The notes under the pieces: model-generated
Told to the model about the DNA's origin: nothing
What the model saw: only the letters and a program-made list of their open reading frames with translations
Database searches by the model: none
Shown: in pieces, positions 15,512-23,525 of the stretch
How the letters are laid out: every line of letters starts with the position of its first letter
Position numbering within the stretch: the first letter of the stretch is position 1
Source: Gemmatimonadota bacterium
GTDB lineage: Bacteria > Gemmatimonadota > Gemmatimonadetes > Longimicrobiales > Gaopeijiaceae
Direction of reading: 5' to 3'
DNA: 64,000 nt
Assembly: GCA_021295815.1 (NCBI GenBank)
Contig: JAGWBQ010000002.1
Span: forward strand, 62,001-126,000
Program-made: the position numbers and the translations under genes

Positions 15512-16993
15512 GTGCGACACGTGACGAGGGGGGCGGCCCTCGCGGCAATTCTGACGGCCGCAAGCGGGGGAATGCGGGCCGGGTCGGCTCAAGACGACGA
15601 CCGACTAACCGTTCCTGACGGCCGGATCGTCGGTATCGAGGAAGCCGTGCGGATAGCGCTCGACGGAAGTCGCGAGCTCGCGGCGGCACGTTTCGGAATC
15701 GCCGAAGCTTCCGGATTCGTCTCGGAGGCGTGGTCCGCCGCGCTTCCAACCGTCGATCTCAACTCGAGCTTCACCCGCAACATCAACGCCGCAGTCAATT
15801 TCCTGCCTGCTCGCGTCTTCGATTCGTCGGCAGGGGAGGACGACTACCTGGCCGTCCGCTTCGGCGCCGACAACCAGTGGAGCTCCGGGCTCTCGGTCGA
15901 ACAGGCGCTCTTTCGTCCCGAGCTGCTCAGCATCGGAGCGGCGTCGCGGCTCGAAGATCTGGAGTACGAGTCGGTCAGAGGTCAGGAGCAGGCAGTGGTC
16001 ACGCAGGTAAGATTGGCTTATTACGCCCTTCTGCTCGCCGAGGAACGGCTGCGCCTATCCCAGGAATCTCTCGCCCGGGTGGAAGCTTCTCTCGAAGAGA
16101 CCCAGGCGCGCTTCGAGGCGGGATTCGTCGAGCGGTACGACGTGCTCCGGCTTCAGGTCGAAGTGGCCACGCTGCGTCCTCGGCTCGTGGACGCCGAAAA
16201 CGAAAGAAACTCCGCAGAGCGAAATCTCGCGGCGGCCATGGACTACGGCTTCGGCGGAGGACTCGGCGTCACCGGATCGCTTTCCGAGATCGACCTGGAA
16301 ACGCCCCACGCGAACACGCCCGAGAACCGGGCGCTTCTCGAGTTCGCAGGCTCAGAAGCGGGTTCCGAGATCGAGCCTCTTTTCTCCACTTCACGCGAAC
16401 TGCGCTCCGACCTTCGGCAGCTCGACATCACCGGGGACCTTACGAGAGCCGAGCTCCGACTGGAGAAGCTGAAGTACCTGCCGAGCATCACCATTTTCGG
16501 GAATTACGCCGTGAGCGCTCAGGACAACGGCTCCCCGAACTTCTTCGCCCGAGGTGACGGTCAGCGCGCCTGGTCGCAGTTCGCGGGCATTCGCGTGAGC
16601 ATTCCGGTATTCAGAGGGCTTTCCCGAGACGCGCGCATCGACCAGAAGGCCGCGTTGGTCAGGCAGGCGGACGAGCTTCGCGAGCGGGCGGTCGATGTCG
16701 CCCGTCTGGAACTGACCACCCTGCATGAAGACGAGCTCGGAGCCAGATCGAGGGCGATCGGGCAACGCGCCGCAGTCGCTCTGGCCGAACTCGCCTTCGA
16801 GATCGCTCAGAACTCCTACGAAGAGGGGGTGGCCGACCGGCTCGATCTGATCGACGCCGAACTGGCGCTCCGGGAGAGCGAAGTGAGCTACGCGGAGGCC
16901 GTGCACGACTATCTGGTGGCACGCGCGCAACTCGATCACGCCGCCGGAACCGTGCCCCTGGTAAACGCCGATCCCCTGACATCGAACCGATGA
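15512..16993 (+). CDS. TolC-family outer-membrane efflux channel
   Basis: The 493-aa protein has an N-terminal signal (AALAAILTAASGGMRAGSAQ) and two OEP-type repeats. The first runs from IGIEEAVRIALDGSRELAAARFGIAEA with long helices ALLLAEERLRLSQESLARVEASLEETQARFEAGFVERYDVL. The second, after a mid-region with FFARGDGQRAWSQFAGIRVSIPVFRGLSRDARIDQKAALVRQADELRERAVD, ends with SYEEGVADRLDLIDAELALRESEVSY. TolC proteins trimerise into the outer-membrane exit duct of tripartite pumps. Start is a GTG; the stop overlaps the adaptor gene by 4 bp. It is the first gene of a complete channel-adaptor-RND set. Confidence 0.9.
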   Translation: MRHVTRGAALAAILTAASGGMRAGSAQDDDRLTVPDGRIVGIEEAVRIALDGSRELAAARFGIAEASGFVSEAWSAALPTVDLNSSFTRNINAAVNFLPARVFDSSAGEDDYLAVRFGADNQWSSGLSVEQALFRPELLSIGAASRLEDLEYESVRGQEQAVVTQVRLAYYALLLAEERLRLSQESLARVEASLEETQARFEAGFVERYDVLRLQVEVATLRPRLVDAENERNSAERNLAAAMDYGFGGGLGVTGSLSEIDLETPHANTPENRALLEFAGSEAGSEIEPLFSTSRELRSDLRQLDITGDLTRAELRLEKLKYLPSITIFGNYAVSAQDNGSPNFFARGDGQRAWSQFAGIRVSIPVFRGLSRDARIDQKAALVRQADELRERAVDVARLELTTLHEDELGARSRAIGQRAAVALAELAFEIAQNSYEEGVADRLDLIDAELALRESEVSYAEAVHDYLVARAQLDHAAGTVPLVNADPLTSNR

Positions 16994-18120
16994 CCACCGA
17001 AACAGCGAAATGGCTGACGAAGACCTTTCATTCGAAACGAGCTCCGGCCCGATGGACCGCGGTCGCTTGTCTCGCCGCCGGCCTTCTCTCCTGCCGGGGG
17101 ACTCCTCCTGCGGAAGGGGCGACCGACGGAGCCGCATCGGTCCAGGCCCCGGCCGGACGGGTGATCAACGTCGAGATCACGACGCTCGTCCCCATGGATT
17201 TCAGCGAGACGTTCTCCTTCACGGGGGTGGCCGAAGCCAACCGCGACGCCCGGATCTCGGCTGAGGAAGCGGGGCCGGTGCGGGAGCTCTTCGTTTCGGA
17301 AGGATCGAGAGTCGAAGCGGGAGACACCCTGCTCAAGATCGACGACCGGGTGTTGGCGTCACAGGTCGAACAGGCCCGGGCGGCGGCTGAGCTGGCCACC
17401 GAGACTTGGACGAGAACGGAGCGGCTCTACGAAGAGGAATCGATCGGGAGCGAGCTCGATTACCTGAACGCGAAATTCGCGGCCGAACAGGCCGCCGCGG
17501 CCCTGCAGGCGCTCGCGGTACGCTTGGACCGGACCAACCTTCACGCCCCTTTCGCCGGGATCGTGGATGAACTCGACATAGAGCTCGGCGAATCGGTGTC
17601 TCCCGGGCAGCCCGTCATACGCCTCGTCGACCTCTCGAGGGTCAAGGTGGTGGCCGGAGTGCCGGAACGCTTCGCCCCTGACGTACGGCCCGGTAGCAGG
17701 GCCACCATCACCTTCGACGTCCTTGCTGAACCTTTCGACGCCGCAGTGGTCCGGGTCGGCCAATCGATCGATCCCGGAAACCGCACCTTCGACGTCGAGA
17801 TGCGACTCGCCAATCGAGACGGACGCATCCGCCCAGAAATGCTGGCCAGGATCGTCCTCGACCGTCGGACAATTCCGAATGCCATCGTCGCGCCCCGGGA
17901 CGCTGTCCTCAGATCCGAGACGGGGTACATCGCATACGTCGCGGTGTCCGGCGAAGACAGGGGTGAGATCGCGGAAGCTCGGTCGGTGACCGTCGGCCCC
18001 TCGAGTGACGTTCATGCGGTGGTCGAATCCGGACTTGCCGAAGGAGACCGGCTCGTGGTGGTCGGCCATCGAGCTCTAGCGGACGGTGACCGAGTGAACG
18101 TGGTCGGAGAAAGGGAGTGA
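16990..18120 (+). CDS. RND efflux periplasmic adaptor lipoprotein
   Basis: The 376-aa membrane-fusion protein has a lipobox (VACLAAGLLSC, Cys about 35). The body shows the usual order: beta-barrel strand VINVEITTLVPMDFSETFSFTG, lipoyl half-motif DARISAEEAGPVRELFVSEG, a short helical hairpin (QVEQARAAAELATETWTRTERLYEEESI), second lipoyl half RTNLHAPFAGIVDELDIELGESVSPGQPVIRLVDLSRVKV, and a C-terminal membrane-proximal domain with APRDAVLRSETGYIAYV. It links the inner-membrane pump to the channel. ATGA overlap upstream and near-overlap downstream support operon structure. Confidence 0.92.
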   Translation: MTTETAKWLTKTFHSKRAPARWTAVACLAAGLLSCRGTPPAEGATDGAASVQAPAGRVINVEITTLVPMDFSETFSFTGVAEANRDARISAEEAGPVRELFVSEGSRVEAGDTLLKIDDRVLASQVEQARAAAELATETWTRTERLYEEESIGSELDYLNAKFAAEQAAAALQALAVRLDRTNLHAPFAGIVDELDIELGESVSPGQPVIRLVDLSRVKVVAGVPERFAPDVRPGSRATITFDVLAEPFDAAVVRVGQSIDPGNRTFDVEMRLANRDGRIRPEMLARIVLDRRTIPNAIVAPRDAVLRSETGYIAYVAVSGEDRGEIAEARSVTVGPSSDVHAVVESGLAEGDRLVVVGHRALADGDRVNVVGERE

Positions 18121-18122
18121 AG

Positions 18123-21100
18123 ATGAAGAAAGACACGGGAGGTCACGAGAAGACCGGGAGGAGATCGTTCCGCGAGTTCGCACCCACCGTCTTCGCGGTA
18201 AGGCACTCGACCTCGGTTCTGGTCCTGCTGGGTATCATCGTGCTCATGGGCTTCCTCGCCTATCGGGTCACTCCCAAGGAATCGTTTCCCGAGATCGCGG
18301 TACCGATCATCGCGGTCAACACGATTTACGCGGGAGCGTCGCCGGCCGACGTCGAGAGCCAGGTCACTCGCATTATCGAGGAAGATCTTTCGACCCTCAG
18401 CGAGATCGACGATCTGACCTCGACCTCGGTCGAGGGCTACTCGAGCATAGCCGCCGAGTTCGACCCCTCTGTGGAACTGGAGTACGCCGTTCAGAAGGTC
18501 CGGGAAAAGGTCGATCTGGCCAAGCCCGACCTTCCGACCGACGCCGAAGAGCCTTCGATCGTCGAGTTCAGCTTCTCGGAGGTCCCCATTCTCCAGGTGA
18601 ACCTCTCCGGCAACTACGACCTCGTGCGCCTTAAGGAGATTGCGGAGGACCTGGAGGATCGGCTGGAGACGCTTCCCCAGGTGCTCCGGGTGGATGTGCG
18701 AGGCGGGCTGGAGAGGGAGGTCAAGGTGGATGTCGATCTTGCCAGGCTGACCTACTACGAACTCGCTCTGAAGGACGTGATCGACCGGATCGACGAGGAG
18801 AACGTCAACTTTCCGGGCGGATCCCTTCCCGTGGGAGCCGACGACTACCTCCTAAGAGTGGACGGCGAATTCGACGATCCCGAACTCATCGAGGACCTCG
18901 TTGTCGCCATCGTCGACGGACGTCCGATCTACCTGCGGGACATCGGTTCGGTGGACTTCGGTTTCAGCGAACGGGAGAGCTATGCCCGCCTGGAAGGATC
19001 GGAAGTGGTGACCCTCGACGTGATCAAGCGCTCGGGCGCCAACATCATCGAGACGTCGGAGCTCGTCAAGGCCCAGATCGAGGCTATGGAGCCCGGCTTC
19101 CCACCCTCCACCAGAGCTGTGATCACCTCGGACCAGTCGTCCGATATCGCTCAAATGGTTTCGAGCCTCGAGAACAACATCGTTTCGGCTCTGATTCTGA
19201 TAGTCGGAATTCTTCTCTTCTTCCTCGGGGCCCGCACCTCGATCTTCGTCGCGATCTCAATTCCCACCTCCATGTTCCTCTCCTTCATCGTACTTCGGTT
19301 GATGGGGCTGACGATGAACATGGTCGTGCTCTTCTCGCTCATCCTGGCCTTGGGAATGCTCGTCGACAACGCGATCGTCGTCGTCGAAAACATCTACCGT
19401 TTCCTCGAGGAGGGCTGGTCGAGAAGGAAGGCCGCCATTAAGGGAACGGGCGAGGTCGCCATTCCGATAATCGCGGCGACGGCCACCACTCTGGCCGCCT
19501 TCATCCCGCTTCTCTTCTGGTCCGGAATCATCGGCGACTTCATGAGCTATCTTCCGAAGACGCTGATCGTGACGCTGACGAGCTCGCTCTTCGTCGCGCT
19601 CTGCATCGTGCCCACGCTGTGCTCGATGTTCATGACCCTGGACGGCGACAGGAGGCCCGGGCTCCGGCCGGCCGGACGCTGGACCCTCATCGGAGCGGGT
19701 GCGCTCGTCGTTCTGGCAGTCGCTTCGGCCAACCCTCTCGCCGCAGGACTGCTCGTGGCGACGGTCGTGGGAGTCTGGGGCGGGTACCGGCTGGTGCTCA
19801 GGAGGGCGGCCGTGTTCTTCAGGATCCGGGTTCTGGTGCGCGTTCTCGAGATCTACGAACTGGGGCTTCGCTGGTCGCTCTCGCATCGGTTGGCGCTCTT
19901 GGGGCTCACCTTGGTCGGGTTCGTAGCGGCCGCAGGGCTCTGGGGCATGTTCAGCAGAGGAGTCGAGCTCTTTCCGGAGTCGATGCCGCCCGCGCAACTG
20001 CTCGTTGACGTGAGCGCGCCGGTCGGGACCCGCTTAGAGGTCACGGACTCGCTCAGCAGGGAGGTCGAGAGAGAACTTGCCGACCTCGGCGTGACCGACG
20101 CCGAATCGATGGTGGCGGTCGTGGGGAGTTCAGGCGGAGGCGCGGACCCGCTGGGCGGCGGCGGTCCGACGGGACCCGAAGGAGGTCGCGTGACCATCTC
20201 GCTGGTCGATTACCAGCTCCGCGAGCGGGACTCCTTCGAGCTCCTGGCCGATCTCCAGACTCGGATCGGCCGCCGGATCGCCGGAGCCGAGATCACCGTG
20301 GACAAGGTGGAGGCGGGCCCCGCCCAGGGCGCCCCGGTGAGCATCGAGGTCGTCGGTGACGATCCGGAACTCCTCAAGGCTCTCTCCGACAGCGTGCTCA
20401 ACGTGCTCGAAGCTTCCTCGGCGTACCCGAAGCTCGTGGGACTCAAGAGCGATCTCGACGAGGCCCGACCACAGCTCTCCATCTCCGTCGACCGTGAATT
20501 GGCGGCCATTTTCGGTCTCAACACCACGAAGATCGGACAGGCCATCCGCAGCTCGGTGAACGGAATCGAAGCGGCGAAATTCAGAGCCGGCAACGACGAG
20601 TACGACATCGTCGTCCGACTCGACGAATCCTACCGGCAGGACCTCGACGGTCTCCGCGACCTGAGCCTCATGACCGAGGGCGGCGAGCAGATACCTCTGG
20701 TGGAAGTCGCGTCCTGGGCGGTGGAGGAAGGAGCCGGATCCATCCGCCGCAGAGACAGGTCGCGCCTGGCCACCATCACCTCCGATGTCGCGGCCGGCTA
20801 CGCCAACAACGCGGTCCTCGGCGAAGTGCAGGGCGTGCTCGCCGACTTCGAAGCAGGGCTGCCGCCGGGTTACACCATACGGTATACCGGCCAGAACGAG
20901 GATCAGGAGGAGGCGTCGGCCTTCCTGCTCACCGCGTTCATGATCGCCTTCCTGCTCATCAGCTTCATTCTCATATCGCAGTTCAACTCGGTGGTGAAGC
21001 CCGTCATCATCATGACCTCGGTCTTCATGTCCACCACGGGTGTGCTGATCGGGCTGCTCGTCTTCAACATGCCTTTCGGCATAATCAACACCGGGGTCGG

Positions 21101-21569
21101 GATCATCTCGCTCGCTGGAATCGTGGTCAACAACGCCATCATCCTGATCGACTATATCGACGTGCTGCGCAACCGGGACGGTATCGATCGTCGCGAGGCG
21201 CTGGTGCAGGGAGGCAAGACCCGGTTCCGACCGGTGGTGCTCACCGCGACCACGACCGCGCTCGGGCTGGTTCCGCTCGCGGTCGGCCTCAACTTCGACT
21301 TTTTCGGCCTTTACGGCTCCCTTTCCCCGGAGCTCTACTGGGGTGGCGAGCAGGCTGCATGGTGGGGTCCCATGGCGGTCGCCATCATCGCCGGCGTCCT
21401 CTTCGCGACCTTCCTCACGCTCGTGCTCGTGCCGGTCATGTACTCGCTGGTCGACGACATGAGCGCTTTCTTCGCCAAGCACTTCTCGACCCGCGGACGC
21501 CAGGTGGCGCCGGTGCCGGTCCCGGCGGGCGGAGTCATGCGCTCTCCGAGCTCGGCTCCAGAGGCGTGA
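18123..21569 (+). CDS. RND-family efflux pump permease
   Basis: About 1148 aa from ATG 18123 with GGGAG 5 bp upstream; GTG 18117 is an alternative. The AcrB-type layout has a first helix VLVLLGIIVLMGFLAYRV, porter domain beginning SFPEIAVPIIAVNTIYAGASPADVESQVT, and helices with the proton-relay region ALGMLVDNAIVVVENIYRFLEEG. A second half repeats this with NAIILIDYIDVLRNRDGIDRREA and FRPVVLTATTTALGLVPLAVG. Between the halves (about residues 505-600) two extra hydrophobic helices replace the usual short cytoplasmic link. Drug, metal or lipid substrate cannot be told; the adaptor type suggests the HAE1 group. Confidence 0.92.
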   Translation: MKKDTGGHEKTGRRSFREFAPTVFAVRHSTSVLVLLGIIVLMGFLAYRVTPKESFPEIAVPIIAVNTIYAGASPADVESQVTRIIEEDLSTLSEIDDLTSTSVEGYSSIAAEFDPSVELEYAVQKVREKVDLAKPDLPTDAEEPSIVEFSFSEVPILQVNLSGNYDLVRLKEIAEDLEDRLETLPQVLRVDVRGGLEREVKVDVDLARLTYYELALKDVIDRIDEENVNFPGGSLPVGADDYLLRVDGEFDDPELIEDLVVAIVDGRPIYLRDIGSVDFGFSERESYARLEGSEVVTLDVIKRSGANIIETSELVKAQIEAMEPGFPPSTRAVITSDQSSDIAQMVSSLENNIVSALILIVGILLFFLGARTSIFVAISIPTSMFLSFIVLRLMGLTMNMVVLFSLILALGMLVDNAIVVVENIYRFLEEGWSRRKAAIKGTGEVAIPIIAATATTLAAFIPLLFWSGIIGDFMSYLPKTLIVTLTSSLFVALCIVPTLCSMFMTLDGDRRPGLRPAGRWTLIGAGALVVLAVASANPLAAGLLVATVVGVWGGYRLVLRRAAVFFRIRVLVRVLEIYELGLRWSLSHRLALLGLTLVGFVAAAGLWGMFSRGVELFPESMPPAQLLVDVSAPVGTRLEVTDSLSREVERELADLGVTDAESMVAVVGSSGGGADPLGGGGPTGPEGGRVTISLVDYQLRERDSFELLADLQTRIGRRIAGAEITVDKVEAGPAQGAPVSIEVVGDDPELLKALSDSVLNVLEASSAYPKLVGLKSDLDEARPQLSISVDRELAAIFGLNTTKIGQAIRSSVNGIEAAKFRAGNDEYDIVVRLDESYRQDLDGLRDLSLMTEGGEQIPLVEVASWAVEEGAGSIRRRDRSRLATITSDVAAGYANNAVLGEVQGVLADFEAGLPPGYTIRYTGQNEDQEEASAFLLTAFMIAFLLISFILISQFNSVVKPVIIMTSVFMSTTGVLIGLLVFNMPFGIINTGVGIISLAGIVVNNAIILIDYIDVLRNRDGIDRREALVQGGKTRFRPVVLTATTTALGLVPLAVGLNFDFFGLYGSLSPELYWGGEQAAWWGPMAVAIIAGVLFATFLTLVLVPVMYSLVDDMSAFFAKHFSTRGRQVAPVPVPAGGVMRSPSSAPEA

Positions 21570-21823
21570 GCCCGGACGGCGGAAAGGCCGGCCTGCTGCG
21601 GATCGCGTTAGTTCTGGCGGCCTACTGTGTCGCCGCCTTTCTCCTGGTCCTGCCGCTGGCGTCCTTCCTCCGGCGTGCGCTGGTGCTTCCCGAGAGCTTC
21701 GACACGCTAGTGGGCTGGGGTCTCGTGGTGGGAGGTGCGGCGGCGGTGCTTTTCGCCTGGCACTATCCCAGGCTGGGCTGGCACGGCGGCGCCGCGCCCG
21801 AGGACGAAGCTTCCGGGGAATGA
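21566..21823 (+). CDS. Small two-helix membrane protein at end of efflux operon
   Basis: The 85-aa product starts at a GTG inside the pump stop (GTGA) and its own stop overlaps the next ATG. Two transmembrane helices (IALVLAAYCVAAFLLVLPLASFL and TLVGWGLVVGGAAAVLFAWHY) and an acidic tail are visible. Its sequence matches no family I know. Position suggests an accessory subunit of the pump, but translational coupling is the only evidence. Confidence 0.6.
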   Translation: MSPDGGKAGLLRIALVLAAYCVAAFLLVLPLASFLRRALVLPESFDTLVGWGLVVGGAAAVLFAWHYPRLGWHGGAAPEDEASGE

Positions 21824-23424
21824 GCGATCGGCCTGCCGGTGAGGGGGCCGGTGCGCACTCGAAGCGCGCACTCGGAACGATCTCGATCCGAGCCCTCCTG
21901 CCCGAAGATTGGTCGGAGGTCGCCGACATCTACCGGCAGGGGATCGAGACCGGGGACGCGACGTTCGAGACGGAGGTGCCCGCATGGGAGGAATGGGACC
22001 GGTCCAAGGAGCCCCATTCACGCCTGGTTGCAGTGGCCGAGGAACTGACCGGCGGAGATTCGGGTTCAGGCAGGGAAAGGATCGTGGGGTTCGCCGCGCT
22101 CTCGCCGGTATCCGGCCGCTGCTGCTACGCAGGGGTCGCGGAGGTCATGGTCTACGTGGGTGCGCCCTGGCGAGGTCGCGGCCTCGGACGAAAACTGCTA
22201 AGCTCTCTGATCGAATCCGGTGAGCGTAACGGCATATGGACGATGCTCGCCGGGATATTTCCCGAAAACGCCGCTTCGGTAAGAATTCATGACGCGCTCG
22301 GCTTCCGGCTGATCGGAAGCCACCGCCGGATCGGTCGGATGGCCGACGGACGCTGGCGCGACACTCTCCTCCTCGAGCGCAGGAGCGAGCTCGTCGGGGT
22401 CGATTCCGGCACCGGCGACACACCGAGCGCGGCGTCGCGCCGCCGTAGCAGGCTTGGCTCAGAGGCTGTCAGGTCACATGCCATGTCGACTGCCCAACGT
22501 CGCAGTCTGGTCGACAACCTGGGCGCCGACCGCCTCAAGCGGGGAGCGGCTCTCGCTCCGCTGACCACATTCCGGATCGGCGGACCCGCCGAACTCCTCT
22601 ACGAAGCGCACACCGCCGAAGAGCTCGCTTCCTCGGTTCTCGCGGCCCGCCGTCTCGGCGCCCCTCACTTCGTCATGGGGCGGGGGGCGAACATCCTGGT
22701 GGGTGATCTGGGATTCCGCGGCCTGATCATTCTCAACCGGGTCGCCGGGATCGACTTCCTCGCCGGCGGTCGCGTGCGGGCGGGAGCGGGCGTGGACTCC
22801 TTTCCGGACCTCATCAACGCCACCGTCGAGCGTGGATTGGGAGGGCTCCACCACTTCGTGGGCATCCCGAGCAGCATCGGCGGAGCGCTTTGGCAGAACT
22901 TGCACTTCCTGGAACCCGAACCGGCTCGCAAACGCACCGTCTTCATCGAAGAAGTGCTGGAAGAGGCGGAGATACTCAGCGAAGAGGGCGAGAGACGAAC
23001 TGTCCCTGTGGAGTACTTCGAGTTCGGCTACGACCGGAGCATTCTCCACGAGCGCGACGACATCGTCCTCTCGGCCACTTTCCGACTCGCGCCGGCTCCG
23101 AAGGTGGAGCTCAGACGGGTGATGCGGGAGAATCTCGAGTGGCGGGACGAGCGCCACCCCGACCTCTGGCTCTATCCGAGCGCCGGCTCCATCTTCAAGA
23201 AGATCGAAGGCGTCGGAGCGGGGAGGCTGATCGACGAGTGCGGCCTGAAGGGTCGGGTCGACGGGGCGGCGGCCATCTTCCACAAGCACGCGAACATCAT
23301 TGTGAACCTGGGAGGCGCGACCGCCGCCGAGGTGCGCCGGCTGATCGACCTGGCCCGCGAAACCGTGGCGCGAGAGCAGGGACATGAGCTTGTCACCGAG
23401 ATCGACTTCATCGGGGAGTTCTAA
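21820..23424 (+). CDS. murB: GNAT acetyltransferase fused to UDP-N-acetylmuramate dehydrogenase (MurB)
   Basis: One 534-aa frame carries two enzymes. Residues about 20-195 form a phosphinothricin-acetyltransferase-like GNAT domain (SIRALLPEDWSEVADIYRQG, VAEVMVYVGAPWRGRGLGRKLL, GIFPENAASVRIHDALGFR). After a basic linker, residues about 222-534 are MurB, which reduces enolpyruvyl-UDP-GlcNAc in peptidoglycan synthesis. FAD-site motifs are TTFRIGGPAELL and GRGANILVGD, then GIPSSIGGALWQNLHFL, catalytic Ser457 in SAGSIFKKI and Glu527 in VTEIDFIGEF. An internal ATG at 22483 (residue 222) could make free MurB. ATGA overlap with the preceding gene. No stop lies between the domains. Confidence 0.88.
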   Translation: MSDRPAGEGAGAHSKRALGTISIRALLPEDWSEVADIYRQGIETGDATFETEVPAWEEWDRSKEPHSRLVAVAEELTGGDSGSGRERIVGFAALSPVSGRCCYAGVAEVMVYVGAPWRGRGLGRKLLSSLIESGERNGIWTMLAGIFPENAASVRIHDALGFRLIGSHRRIGRMADGRWRDTLLLERRSELVGVDSGTGDTPSAASRRRSRLGSEAVRSHAMSTAQRRSLVDNLGADRLKRGAALAPLTTFRIGGPAELLYEAHTAEELASSVLAARRLGAPHFVMGRGANILVGDLGFRGLIILNRVAGIDFLAGGRVRAGAGVDSFPDLINATVERGLGGLHHFVGIPSSIGGALWQNLHFLEPEPARKRTVFIEEVLEEAEILSEEGERRTVPVEYFEFGYDRSILHERDDIVLSATFRLAPAPKVELRRVMRENLEWRDERHPDLWLYPSAGSIFKKIEGVGAGRLIDECGLKGRVDGAAAIFHKHANIIVNLGGATAAEVRRLIDLARETVAREQGHELVTEIDFIGEF

Positions 23425-23525
23425 ACGCTGGAACTCTTCGGTGGGCGGTCCCTCCCCCTCGCCGTAGAAAGCTCGTCGACGACCGTATCCGCACTGGCGT
23501 CCTCGCGAGTTGGCCCACGGGGGTG

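Noticed and set aside
20130-21929. Long minus-strand open frame opposite the RND pump
   Set aside because: Shadow of a well-supported gene, with His/Arg/Asp-rich composition and no motif.
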